This document shows positions 5,590-13,027 of a stretch of 15,281 nt of DNA, in pieces (position 1 is the stretch's first letter; each line of letters starts with the position of its first letter). The stretch lies in contig JBKHDD010000119.1 of the NCBI GenBank assembly GCA_046541515.1, forward strand, positions 1 through 15,281, in the 5' to 3' direction. The position numbers and the translations under genes are program-made. This stretch comes from CAYFVR01 sp046541515 (GTDB taxonomy: Bacteria; Desulfobacterota; Desulfobacteria; Desulfobacterales; Desulfococcaceae). Under the pieces are notes generated by a model. That model was given only the letters and a program-made list of their open reading frames with translations, searched no databases and was not told where the DNA came from.

Positions 5590-6959
5590 TCCCCCCCTTC
5601 CCGCTTCAGGATGAGCCGCTTAATGCCCACGCCCTCATAGCGGTCGGACTCGTACCGCTGGACAAAGGAAACCTGTGCCCGATCATTCCCCTCCGGTCGG
5701 GCCTTCAGATTTTTGCTGGTCACCCGGATGAATTCGTATTTCCGGTTGAGCTGGTCCTTGTACTGAATCCAACCTTCCCGATCCATGCCCCGGGCGCGAA
5801 AATCCCGCGCGTAGTAATCGCCGTAACGGTCGATGTCCATGGCGGACCACGCGGTCAGCCAACCGTCCACAACGGCCTGAATCTCGGCGTCGGAAAGCGT
5901 CGCGGTCGCCCGCGCCGGCGCGGCGGGTTCCCGGGCCGGTTCTTCCGGCGTCGGCTCGGGCACGATTTCCAGTCGTCCCGCCGCCAGAAGGACCGGATGC
6001 TCTTCCAGATCCCCGGGCTCGTGGCCCGGCTCCTGGAAATTTTCCCCCACGATTGAAAGGGTTTCCCCCCGGGCGGAAAAAAACAGCTGTTTGGCGCCGG
6101 CCCGAACCCGCCGGTCCTCCCGGATCAACTGGAGGTCGAACAGAACCACCAGCCGGCCGTCATGGCGGAAAACCATGGGATTGCGGATTTCGGCCCGCAG
6201 CCCCTCGTCGCGCATGGCGTCCCAGCGGGACCACCAGGAAATGTCGGGCACGTAATCCGGATGGTAAAATCCCACGTAATCGTGATAGGTTCCGCCGGAA
6301 AGCGCATCGGCCCACGCCGTCAGACGGGCCCGCGCAAGCTCTCCCAGGGGCCGGTTCGCCTCGAAGGGCGCGGTTTGAATCCGGTCCACGATGATCAGCG
6401 GCGTCCGCCGGATGGAGATGTATTCCGACAACCGATCCAGGTCCCCGTTCTCCATGGCCACGCAACCGTTGGAATCCCGATCCTTGAGGGGCTTGTCGGT
6501 GCCGTGCAGCCAGATGGCGCTGCCGGTGCGCCCCGCGATCCGGTCCATCAGGTTGGGATAATCGGTGGGAAAGGCCCGGATCCCATAAATGGGCGACAGC
6601 TCCGCGTCTTCGTGGACTTTTGTAAAAAAATAGACCCCCTCCGGGGTTTTGGCGTCCCCGGAAACCATTTTCCGCCCGGCCTGCTTGCCGGTGGAACAGG
6701 AAAAGCGGGCCACTTCCCGCGGCCGATCCTCGTAGGCGTAGACCCATAAGGTCTGGCTCGCCTTTTCCACCAGCAGAATATAGTCGGTTCCGTCCGGGGA
6801 ATACGGGACGAACACATCCGGAAGTTCCGCTCCGGCCGCCTCGACGGCCACTTTCCCGGCGGCTTCGCCGAGGGGATCGGCCACGGAAGCCGAAACCGCC
6901 GCCGCCGTAATTCCCAGGACCAAACCGATCCACAAGGGACTCCATCCAATATTCTTCAT
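5553..6959 (-). CDS. L,D-transpeptidase (YkuD) with two C-terminal NTF2-like domains
   Basis: A 468-residue exported protein. An N-terminal signal or anchor (residues 1-27, WSPLWIGLVLGITAAAVSA) leads to a YkuD domain (about 58-193). The catalytic signature is complete: WLHGTDKPLKDRDSNGCVAM, with His152 and catalytic Cys166. The enzyme should form 3-3 peptidoglycan cross-links or attach proteins to peptidoglycan in the periplasm. Two NTF2/SnoaL-like segments follow, at about 207-305 and 357-465, with parallel starts (LTAWADALSGGTYHDYVGFY and LTAWSAMDIDRYGDYY), separated by a Pro/Glu linker. The frame extends upstream to a TTG at 7019 overlapping the previous stop. I prefer the ATG at 6959 because it begins the signal sequence directly; the longer form adds 20 residues including GGKRR. 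The gene lies upstream of the stalk protein and the bactofilin. Confidence 0.92.
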   Translation of the reverse strand: MKNIGWSPLWIGLVLGITAAAVSASVADPLGEAAGKVAVEAAGAELPDVFVPYSPDGTDYILLVEKASQTLWVYAYEDRPREVARFSCSTGKQAGRKMVSGDAKTPEGVYFFTKVHEDAELSPIYGIRAFPTDYPNLMDRIAGRTGSAIWLHGTDKPLKDRDSNGCVAMENGDLDRLSEYISIRRTPLIIVDRIQTAPFEANRPLGELARARLTAWADALSGGTYHDYVGFYHPDYVPDISWWSRWDAMRDEGLRAEIRNPMVFRHDGRLVVLFDLQLIREDRRVRAGAKQLFFSARGETLSIVGENFQEPGHEPGDLEEHPVLLAAGRLEIVPEPTPEEPAREPAAPARATATLSDAEIQAVVDGWLTAWSAMDIDRYGDYYARDFRARGMDREGWIQYKDQLNRKYEFIRVTSKNLKARPEGNDRAQVSFVQRYESDRYEGVGIKRLILKREGGEWKIFRETFQKM

Positions 6960-7015
6960 TGCCCTACGTTTGCCTCCCGATTTCGGTTGCGGCGATGGGC
7001 TTCCCATTCCACCGC

Positions 7016-7828
7016 TCAAACGTCCGGCGGAGAAAATACACCGATTTCCGCGCCGGTTTCAACCCCGAACCGGTCCGCGGCCCGTCCCCCGTTGACCGCC
7101 ACCTCCAAACAATCGCGGCCGCCGATGTAGGCCAGGGGATGATCGAGGGGCACGTCCGAGAAACAGCGGTGCAGGCCGCCAAGGGTTCGACCGCCGACGC
7201 GGACCAACAGGGGCCCGGGATCGGCGCCGAAGGCTTGCCGCAGATGGGCCCGGCGGATGTTGGCGATCAGATTTCCGAACCGGTCGACGCCGACCACCCG
7301 TCCGCGAACCGCGCCCGGGGTCGCCTCGGGCGCGGGCCGGTCGAGACGGATCAGCCGAGCCGGATCGATCGGCTCGCCGAGGTTTTCCGGCGATTCGCCG
7401 CCCGCCAGGGCGGCGGCCACCGGAGCGAAGATGTCCCGGCCGTGGAAGGTGTCGCTGCGCCGAGGGCCGAACCGTTCCAGGTCGGTCACCGTCACGGCGG
7501 CGTCGATCTGATTCTCCTCCAGCAGAGGCGTCAACAGGCCGTTGTCCGGCGCCACCAGCCGGCAGGCGCCGGCCGAGGCGGCCAGCACGGCCCGATCCCC
7601 GCCCACGCCCGGGTCCACCACCAGCAGGTGAACCGTGCCGGCGGGAAAATAGGGAAAAACCGCCTCAAAGCGAAACGCGCCCCCGGCGATGTCCCCGGGA
7701 TCGATATCGTGGGTGACGTCCACCAGGGTCGCCCCTGGGCAACGGGACAGAAGAACGCCTTTCATGGCCCCCACGTATTCGTCCCGGAGGCCGAAATCGG
7801 TCAAGAGCGTGATGATGGGCGCGGTCAT
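7016..7828 (-). CDS. S-adenosylmethionine hydrolase, adenosine-forming (DUF62)
   Basis: A 270-residue protein of the SAM hydroxide adenosyltransferase / chlorinase-fluorinase superfamily. The N-terminal motif TLLTDFGLRDEYVGAMKG is intact. The water-activating triad known from the hydrolase branch (Asp-Arg-His, residues 68, 75 and 127 in the archaeal enzyme PH0463) is visible as Asp72 and Arg79 in VDPGVGGDRA and His129 in FHGRDIFAP. This supports hydrolysis of SAM to adenosine and L-methionine rather than halogenation. The second, beta-rich domain contains GRVVGVDRFGNLIANI. The physiological purpose of these enzymes is poorly understood. The start overlaps the ruvB stop by 4 bases (ATGA), so it is translationally coupled to the ruv genes. 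Confidence 0.93.
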   Translation of the reverse strand: MTAPIITLLTDFGLRDEYVGAMKGVLLSRCPGATLVDVTHDIDPGDIAGGAFRFEAVFPYFPAGTVHLLVVDPGVGGDRAVLAASAGACRLVAPDNGLLTPLLEENQIDAAVTVTDLERFGPRRSDTFHGRDIFAPVAAALAGGESPENLGEPIDPARLIRLDRPAPEATPGAVRGRVVGVDRFGNLIANIRRAHLRQAFGADPGPLLVRVGGRTLGGLHRCFSDVPLDHPLAYIGGRDCLEVAVNGGRAADRFGVETGAEIGVFSPPDV

Positions 7829-8898
7829 GGCGGATCAAACAGGGCCGGCTGGTTGCGGGGCAGTCCCCGGGGCGGCTCGATTTCCAGGTGCCGGTAGGCC
7901 GCCTCCACGGCGCGCCGCCCCTGGGAGGTCCGGATCATAAAGCCGATTTTTAGCAAAAAAGGTTCCACAACGTCCACCAGAGTGTCGGTTTCTTCCTGAA
8001 GGGTGGCGGCGATGGCCTCGATGCCCACCGGCCCGCCCCCGTAAAAGCGGATGATGGTCCGGAGATACCGGCGATCCAGCGGCGTCAGCCCCGCGGCGTC
8101 CACGCCTTCCAGGGCCAGCGCCTCCCCCACCAGCGGCTCGTTGATGGTCCCGTCCGCCCGCACTTCGGCGAAGTCCCGAACCCGCCGCAACAGCCGGTTG
8201 ACGATCCGGGGCGTTCCCCGGGATCGTCGGGCCAGGGCGCCGGCGGCGGCGGAGTCGATGGGCGCCCCCAGCAGCTCCGCCGACCGGCGGGTGATGCGGA
8301 CCAGGTCCGACTCGTCGTAAAAATCGAGACTTCGGAAAATCCCGAACCGGTCCCGCAACGCCGCGGAAAGCAGCCCGACCCGGGTGGTGGCGCCCACCAG
8401 GGTGAAGGGTTGCAGCCGAAACCGGTGGCTTCGGGCGTGCACCCCCTTGTCGAAGACGAAGTCCACCGCGAAGTCTTCCATGGCCGGGTAAAGGAATTCC
8501 TCCACCGCCTTGGGGGTCCGATGAATCTCGTCCACGAACAGCACGTCGCCGGCTTCCAGGTGGGTCAGAATGCCGATGAGATCCCCCCCCTTCTCCAGGG
8601 CCGGCCCCGACGTGACGGTCAACTTGCCGCCCATTTCGGCCGCGATGATGTGGGCCAGGGTGGTCTTGCCCAACCCCGGCGGGCCGTGGAAGAGGACGTG
8701 GTCCAGAGCCTCTTTGCGGTTTTGGGCGGCCGCGATGGCGATCCGCAGGGTCTCCACCACGTCGGGCTGCCCCACGTACTCGTCCAGGCGGGAGGGGCGC
8801 AGGGAGCGCGGCTCCGGGGCCTCGTCCTCGGACCGTTGTTCGGCCGACACCACGCCGCGCCGGTCCCCCGACGCCACGGTCCAGAAATCGCCGGTCAC
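7825..8898 (-). CDS. ruvB: Holliday junction branch migration ATPase RuvB
   Basis: A 357-residue AAA+ protein. Walker A is HGPPGLGKTTLA (71-82), Walker B is DVLFVDEIHR (118-127), and TLVGATTR is the sensor-1 region. RSLRPSRLDEYVGQ (31-44) marks the normal RuvB N-terminus, and a winged-helix C-terminal domain with GPVGIEAIAATLQEE and MIRTSQGRR follows. RuvB hexamers drive branch migration with RuvA in recombination repair. The start is GTG at 8898, giving about 20 residues more than usual; GTG codons at residues 17-18 (VVSAEQ) are alternative starts. It lies 15 bases after ruvA. Confidence 0.98.
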   Translation of the reverse strand: MTGDFWTVASGDRRGVVSAEQRSEDEAPEPRSLRPSRLDEYVGQPDVVETLRIAIAAAQNRKEALDHVLFHGPPGLGKTTLAHIIAAEMGGKLTVTSGPALEKGGDLIGILTHLEAGDVLFVDEIHRTPKAVEEFLYPAMEDFAVDFVFDKGVHARSHRFRLQPFTLVGATTRVGLLSAALRDRFGIFRSLDFYDESDLVRITRRSAELLGAPIDSAAAGALARRSRGTPRIVNRLLRRVRDFAEVRADGTINEPLVGEALALEGVDAAGLTPLDRRYLRTIIRFYGGGPVGIEAIAATLQEETDTLVDVVEPFLLKIGFMIRTSQGRRAVEAAYRHLEIEPPRGLPRNQPALFDPP

Positions 8899-8913
8899 GC
8901 CGCGTCGGCTCCG

Positions 8914-9528
8914 CTATCGTTGGCCTTTTCGATAAATCTCATCCAAAAGCTCCTCCGCCGAGGCGATGGACGGGTTTCGCTCCAAAGCCTCGGCGATCAT
9001 TTGACGGGCATCGGCGGTTCGCAGGCCGAGCTGGTCGGTCAGCACCTCCAGCACCTGTTCCGCCGCCGATTCCAGGCCGGCCGGAGGCCGGCGGACCGGC
9101 GCCCGTTCCGCGACGAAACGGCCCATCCGCCCGCCCAGGGTGGCCACGATCTTCTGGGCGGTGCGAGGGCCGATGCCTTTCAGATTCTTGAGCACCGCCA
9201 CGTTGCCGGATTCGATGGCTTCGGCGATTTCCGCCGTCGGCAGGGTCAAGGCCCGGGCGGCCTTCAGCGGGCCGATGGCCTCCACGGCGAGAAAGCGCTG
9301 GAAAAATTCCTTTTCGTTCTCGTCCAAAAAGCCGATCAGCACCGGAAGCGGCTGCCGCTCGGTCTGGTGGCAGTAAATAAACAGCGACAGCGCGTCCCCG
9401 GGGGAACGGCCCGCGACGCCGGGCATCACGAAGGCGGGAATTAGCACTTCGTAGCCCACCGGACCCGCCAGCAACAGAATCCGGTCCCCTTCCATTCGAA
9501 GGATATGGCCGTCCAGGTATCCGATCAC
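8914..9528 (-). CDS. ruvA: Holliday junction DNA-binding protein RuvA
   Basis: A 204-residue protein of normal length. Domain I starts MIGYLDGHIL. Two helix-hairpin-helix motifs are visible (VEAIGPLKAARAL, 82-94, and LKGIGPRTAQKIVATL, 116-131). After a flexible linker the C-terminal domain that contacts RuvB ends in LDEIYRKGQR. I choose the GTG at 9528: it gives the canonical RuvA N-terminus and overlaps the ruvC stop as GTGA, the common coupling arrangement. A GTG at 9537 would add three residues. No clear ribosome-binding sequence precedes either, consistent with translational coupling. Confidence 0.97.
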   Translation of the reverse strand: MIGYLDGHILRMEGDRILLLAGPVGYEVLIPAFVMPGVAGRSPGDALSLFIYCHQTERQPLPVLIGFLDENEKEFFQRFLAVEAIGPLKAARALTLPTAEIAEAIESGNVAVLKNLKGIGPRTAQKIVATLGGRMGRFVAERAPVRRPPAGLESAAEQVLEVLTDQLGLRTADARQMIAEALERNPSIASAEELLDEIYRKGQR

Positions 9529-10040
9529 GGGTCGCACGCGGCGAAGGGCGGGGAAACGGTCGCGGGAGGGTGGCGATAGAGACCAATGAGGGCCAGGGCC
9601 AAGGCGTCGGAGGCGTGGAAGGGCTGAATGGGCGCGGAGAGGTTCAGGGTCCGGCGGACCGCCTGCTCAAGCTGATGCTTGCCGGCGGCGCCGTTGCCGG
9701 TGAGCACTTTTTTGGCCTCGCGCACCGGCACCTCGGAAACGGGGACCGCCGCCCGGGCCGCCGCCAACTGGATCACCCCCACCACCTTGCCCAGGGTCAG
9801 TCCGGAGGCCGGATAACGCGGCAGAAAAAAGACCGCCTCCACCACCATGCGGTGGGGCCGCTCGGTCCGAAGGATCTCGGTCATTCGTTCGTAGATGCGG
9901 TTGAGCCGCTCCGGTACCGGATCGCGCGGCTCGGTCCGGATGTCCCCGTAGGCGAATCCGGCAACCCGGGAACCGCGCCCCGAAACCATCCCGATTCCCG
10001 TGGCCGCGAGCCCCGGGTCCACGCCCATCACCCGAATCAT
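9525..10040 (-). CDS. ruvC: Holliday junction resolvase RuvC
   Basis: A 171-residue RNase H-fold endonuclease. Catalytic residues in order are Asp8 (MGVDPGLAATG), Glu68 (MVVEAVFF), and the C-terminal pair His142 and Asp145 in PFHASDALALAL. Many RuvC proteins, including the E. coli one, have Asp at the third position; His there is also known (Thermus thermophilus RuvC), so the enzyme should be active. The C-terminus ends YRHPPATVSPPFAACDP. It is the first gene of ruvC-ruvA-ruvB. The ATG at 10040 gives the expected MIRVMGVDPG start. The gap of 100 bases to ybgF upstream has no obvious terminator or consensus promoter. Confidence 0.97.
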   Translation of the reverse strand: MIRVMGVDPGLAATGIGMVSGRGSRVAGFAYGDIRTEPRDPVPERLNRIYERMTEILRTERPHRMVVEAVFFLPRYPASGLTLGKVVGVIQLAAARAAVPVSEVPVREAKKVLTGNGAAGKHQLEQAVRRTLNLSAPIQPFHASDALALALIGLYRHPPATVSPPFAACDP

Positions 10041-10101
10041 GGCCAGGCGCGCTCACCGGCCCATGGCGGCCGGCCGAAACCATCGGGTCCGCCCCGACCA
10101 T

Positions 10102-10119
10102 CGACCTGGGCGACCTGGG
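10102..10119. repeat. Tandem 9-bp direct repeat upstream of ruvC
   Basis: CGACCTGGG occurs twice in immediate succession (10102-10110, 10111-10119), about 62-79 bases upstream of the ruvC start codon. ACCATCG also occurs twice nearby (10079-10085, 10097-10103). This could be a regulator site or chance in GC-rich DNA. Confidence 0.3.
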
Positions 10120-10140
10120 CAAACGCATTCGCCCGCGGGA

Positions 10141-10995
10141 TCAGAGGTTGTCCAGCTTCTGTTCCGCAATGCGGGCTTCTCGGGTATGGGAAAACCGGTC
10201 GAGCAACTCCCGAAGGATCAGGCGGGCGTTTTCCTTGTCTCCCAGGCCGGAAAAGGCGAAGCCCTGCTTCAGCAGGGCCGCGGCCACCTTGTTCCCGTCG
10301 GGATAGGTTTCGATCACCTGCTGATAGGCCAGGATGGCCTCTTCGAAATTCCGTCGCCGATAAAAAATTTCGCCAAGCCAGAACTGGGCGTTGCCCGCCA
10401 GGGTCGCCCGAGGATGCCGATCCAGGAGTTGCCGGAAATGGCGCTCCGCCCGGTCGTAGTCTTGTTGATCAAAGGCCTGCTTGCCGGTGGCGTAGAGGAC
10501 GTCGGGCGCGCCGGAGGGCGGCGGCCCGGCGGAATCGTCGATCCGTCCGGAATCCACCCGGCGATCGTTCCTTTCACCGGCGCCGCCGGAAGATGAAAAA
10601 TCCGCCGAAGGCGCCGGCGGCCTCGACTCGATGTTTCGCTCCAGGGCGTCGATCCGCTGGTTCAGACGAAACGCGGTTTCCTCCAGTCGGCCGTTGATGG
10701 CCTGGATTTCGCTTCGAATCTGGTCGGCGGTGACCTGAAGCCCCGCCGACTGGTCCCGCAGCGACATGTCCTTTTCCTCGATCAGGTTGCCGTACTGCTG
10801 GAGCCGCTGCTCCAGGGACTGTTTCTCCTGGCGGTTCCGCGACAGCGTCTCTTGCAGATCGGCGTTTTTCCGTTCCAGGGAAATCAGACGGTCCTCCAGA
10901 ATGCGCACGTCGCTTTGAAGGGCGCAGCCGGAAAGCGAGACCAGCAGCAACGCCGGCGGAATAAGAGACCAAACATGGTTTCGGATGGGATTCAT
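10141..10995 (-). CDS. ybgF: Tol-Pal system protein YbgF/CpoB, lipoprotein form
   Basis: A 284-residue protein. The signal peptide ends in a lipobox, LVSLSGC, with acceptor Cys24 followed by Ala, which predicts an outer-membrane lipoprotein. A long coiled coil (about 28-128, with LEDRLISLERKNADLQETL) is the trimerisation region of the family. After a Gly/Pro linker, three TPR-like repeats follow (about 165-284: LYATGKQAFDQQDYDRAERH, AQFWLGEIFYRRRNFEEAI, LLKQGFAFSGLGDKENARL). E. coli CpoB is a soluble periplasmic protein that links Tol energy state to peptidoglycan synthesis by PBP1B; here it would be membrane-anchored. It is the last gene of the Tol cluster, 50 bases after pal. Confidence 0.93.
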   Translation of the reverse strand: MNPIRNHVWSLIPPALLLVSLSGCALQSDVRILEDRLISLERKNADLQETLSRNRQEKQSLEQRLQQYGNLIEEKDMSLRDQSAGLQVTADQIRSEIQAINGRLEETAFRLNQRIDALERNIESRPPAPSADFSSSGGAGERNDRRVDSGRIDDSAGPPPSGAPDVLYATGKQAFDQQDYDRAERHFRQLLDRHPRATLAGNAQFWLGEIFYRRRNFEEAILAYQQVIETYPDGNKVAAALLKQGFAFSGLGDKENARLILRELLDRFSHTREARIAEQKLDNL

Positions 10996-11045
10996 AGGCG
11001 CGAAATGACCAGAATCCGCCGGGCGAAAGGCCCCGGCCGTAAGGG

Positions 11046-11621
11046 TTATTGAAGCCGAAATTCGGCGCGGCGATTCAGGGCCCAGGCCGCTTCGTTGCTG
11101 GCCGAGTCCAAGGGGCGCTCCTCGCCGTAGCTGATGGTGGACAGCCGGTTCGGGCTGATGCCCAGCCCGACGAGAAAGGATTTGACGCTCTCGGCGCGCC
11201 GATCTCCCAGGGCGAGATTGTACTCGGAGGTGCCCCGCTCGTCGCAGTGGCCTTCGATACGGAGCCCCAGATCGGGATTCCGCCGCAGGTATTCGGCCTT
11301 GCGCCGAAGAATCCGCCGTGCCTCGGCGGTCAGGGTGGCGTCGTCGAACCCAAAGTAGATCCGCTCGTTTTCAAAGGCCCGCCGGGCCGCGAGGTCCTCT
11401 TCGGACATCGCCCGGGAATCTTCGCCCACCCGCCCGCGCTCCAGGACCCGCGAATCGTCGTCGGGGCCGGCCGGCATCGGCTGGACCAGCCCGGTGTCTT
11501 CCCTCGGGGTTTCGGTGGTCGTCGGTTCCGGCTGAACCACCTGCCGGCCGCATGCGGTCATGGTCAAAAGACCGGCGCACATCGCCGCGAGCAACAGCCG
11601 CCGCCAAATCCGTCGTTTCAT
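11046..11621 (-). CDS. pal: Peptidoglycan-associated lipoprotein Pal
   Basis: A 191-residue lipoprotein. The signal peptide ends with LLTMTAC (acceptor Cys24, next residue Gly). A Pro/Glu-rich flexible linker (25-80) leads to an OmpA-type C-terminal domain (about 85-191). Peptidoglycan (diaminopimelate) contact residues lie in RIEGHCDERGTSEYNLALG and DRRAESVKSFL. Pal anchors the outer membrane to peptidoglycan and is moved by TolB. The ATG at 11621 follows AAGGAG with a 7-base gap. It lies 58 bases after tolB and directly before ybgF, the usual order. Confidence 0.98.
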   Translation of the reverse strand: MKRRIWRRLLLAAMCAGLLTMTACGRQVVQPEPTTTETPREDTGLVQPMPAGPDDDSRVLERGRVGEDSRAMSEEDLAARRAFENERIYFGFDDATLTAEARRILRRKAEYLRRNPDLGLRIEGHCDERGTSEYNLALGDRRAESVKSFLVGLGISPNRLSTISYGEERPLDSASNEAAWALNRRAEFRLQ

Positions 11622-11679
11622 CCTGCTTCTCCTTCCGCGGTGGGAATGGATGGGTTGGGAAGAGACCTGCCGAAGCCGC

Positions 11680-12996
11680 TCAGGGCGCGCTCAGCCTCGG
11701 AGACCAGCTGGGGCTGGTCTGCGCCCCGGGCATGTCCAGCAACTTGCGCTGATCGGTTCCAAAGGCCGTCATCACGTACAGTCGGGGACCGCCCCCCTCC
11801 CGGGTGGAGCTGAACACGATCAGACTGCCGTCCGGCGACCAGGAGGGCGATTCGTTCCGGCCGGAATTGTAGGTCAAACGGGCCGGATTGCGGGTTTCCA
11901 AATCGATCACATGGATGTTGATCTCGCCGTCTTCCATGGCCGAATAGGCGATCCGATCCCCTTCCGGAGACCAGCTCGGCTGGGAATTGTATCGCCCCTG
12001 GAAGGTCAGCCGTTCCACCCCGCCGCCGTCCGCGTTCATTACGTAAATCTGGGGAGAGCCCGCGCGGCTGGAGGTGAAGGCGAAGCGTTTTCCGTCCGGA
12101 GACCAGGCCGGCGAGGTGTCGATGCCCCATTTTTGGGTTAATTTTCTAACGATTTTGGCGTCTCCGGTCAACAGGTAAATATCCGGATCGCCCGCGAAAG
12201 ACAGCGTCGCCGCCAGCTCGAAGGCGCCGGGCCGCCAGGCCGGCGTGGTGTTGATCCCCTCCCGGCTGAAAAAATGGCCCGGGCCGCCGTCCACCCGACG
12301 GATGTAGAGGTCCGGATTGTCCTGGGCGTAGGAGGTGTAGGCCAGCCATTTGCCGTCCGAGGACCAGGCCGGGCCGAGGGTGATGCTCTCGTGCCGGGTG
12401 AAGCGTCGCTGGTTGCTCCCGTCGAAATCGCAGATGAAAATTTCCTTGTTCCCGGTGCCGTTGGAGACGAAGGCGATCTGGGTGTCGAAAACCCCCCGGC
12501 TCCCGGTGAGGTAATGGAACACCTCCCCGGCGAACCGGCGCAGAATCCGGTCCCGGTCCCGCATCCAGCCCTTGTATCGCTTGCCCACCAACTGCTCGCC
12601 CTTGATCACGTCGAACAGGCGCAACTCCATCTCCACCAAGTCGCCGTCCACCCGCAGGTTCCCGGTGATCAGCAGCTCGGCCCCGATGCCGTTCCAGTCG
12701 GAGAACTGGATGTTCTCCACGTCGGTGGGGGCCGGCCGGGTCGGGTCCAGCCGATGGATTTCCCGATCCAGAACATTGAAAAAGGAGGTGAAGTCCAGAA
12801 AGCCGGCGAGCCGATCCGGCGCTTCGGTGGCCAACGGGGCGTTGGGGTCCGGCGCGACCCGAAAAACGGGGACCGCCAGGGGAATCTTCCGAAGGGAAGG
12901 ATTGCGGATGTCGATGTAATCCTGCTGGGCCGGGGACGGGGCCGCCCAAAGTCCCAGCAACGCCAGGATCAGGCCGGCCGTTCTCAACCGGATCAT
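11680..12996 (-). CDS. tolB: Tol-Pal system protein TolB
   Basis: A 438-residue periplasmic protein. The signal peptide (1-23, LILALLGLWAAPSPA) is cleaved before QQDYIDI. An N-terminal domain (about 24-170) is followed by a six-bladed beta-propeller with repeated SP-x-WSPDG motifs, for example TSPAWSPDGKRFAFTS, QPSWSPEGDRIAYS and SPSWSPDGSLIVFSS. TolB binds Pal through the propeller and TolA through its N-terminal strand. The frame is open for 79 more codons upstream, but the ATG at 12996 is clearly the start: it opens the signal peptide and is preceded by GGGAGG with a 6-base gap. It lies 31 bases after the TolA-like gene. Confidence 0.98.
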   Translation of the reverse strand: MIRLRTAGLILALLGLWAAPSPAQQDYIDIRNPSLRKIPLAVPVFRVAPDPNAPLATEAPDRLAGFLDFTSFFNVLDREIHRLDPTRPAPTDVENIQFSDWNGIGAELLITGNLRVDGDLVEMELRLFDVIKGEQLVGKRYKGWMRDRDRILRRFAGEVFHYLTGSRGVFDTQIAFVSNGTGNKEIFICDFDGSNQRRFTRHESITLGPAWSSDGKWLAYTSYAQDNPDLYIRRVDGGPGHFFSREGINTTPAWRPGAFELAATLSFAGDPDIYLLTGDAKIVRKLTQKWGIDTSPAWSPDGKRFAFTSSRAGSPQIYVMNADGGGVERLTFQGRYNSQPSWSPEGDRIAYSAMEDGEINIHVIDLETRNPARLTYNSGRNESPSWSPDGSLIVFSSTREGGGPRLYVMTAFGTDQRKLLDMPGAQTSPSWSPRLSAP

Positions 12997-13027
12997 GAAA
13001 TGCCTCCCGTGTCGGATGGGTATCGGT

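Noticed and set aside
8410..9444. Long plus-strand open frame opposite ruvA and ruvB
   Set aside because: It lies antisense to two well-recognised genes and has no domain signal; long antisense frames are expected in GC-rich coding DNA.
9525..10040. RuvC as an inactive homolog because the third acidic residue is His
   Set aside because: His at this position is known in active RuvC proteins such as that of Thermus thermophilus, and the other catalytic acids are present.
10996..11045. Hairpin GCCGGG/CCCGGC between pal and ybgF as a terminator
   Set aside because: The stem is only 6 bp and is not followed by a T-tract on the transcribed strand.
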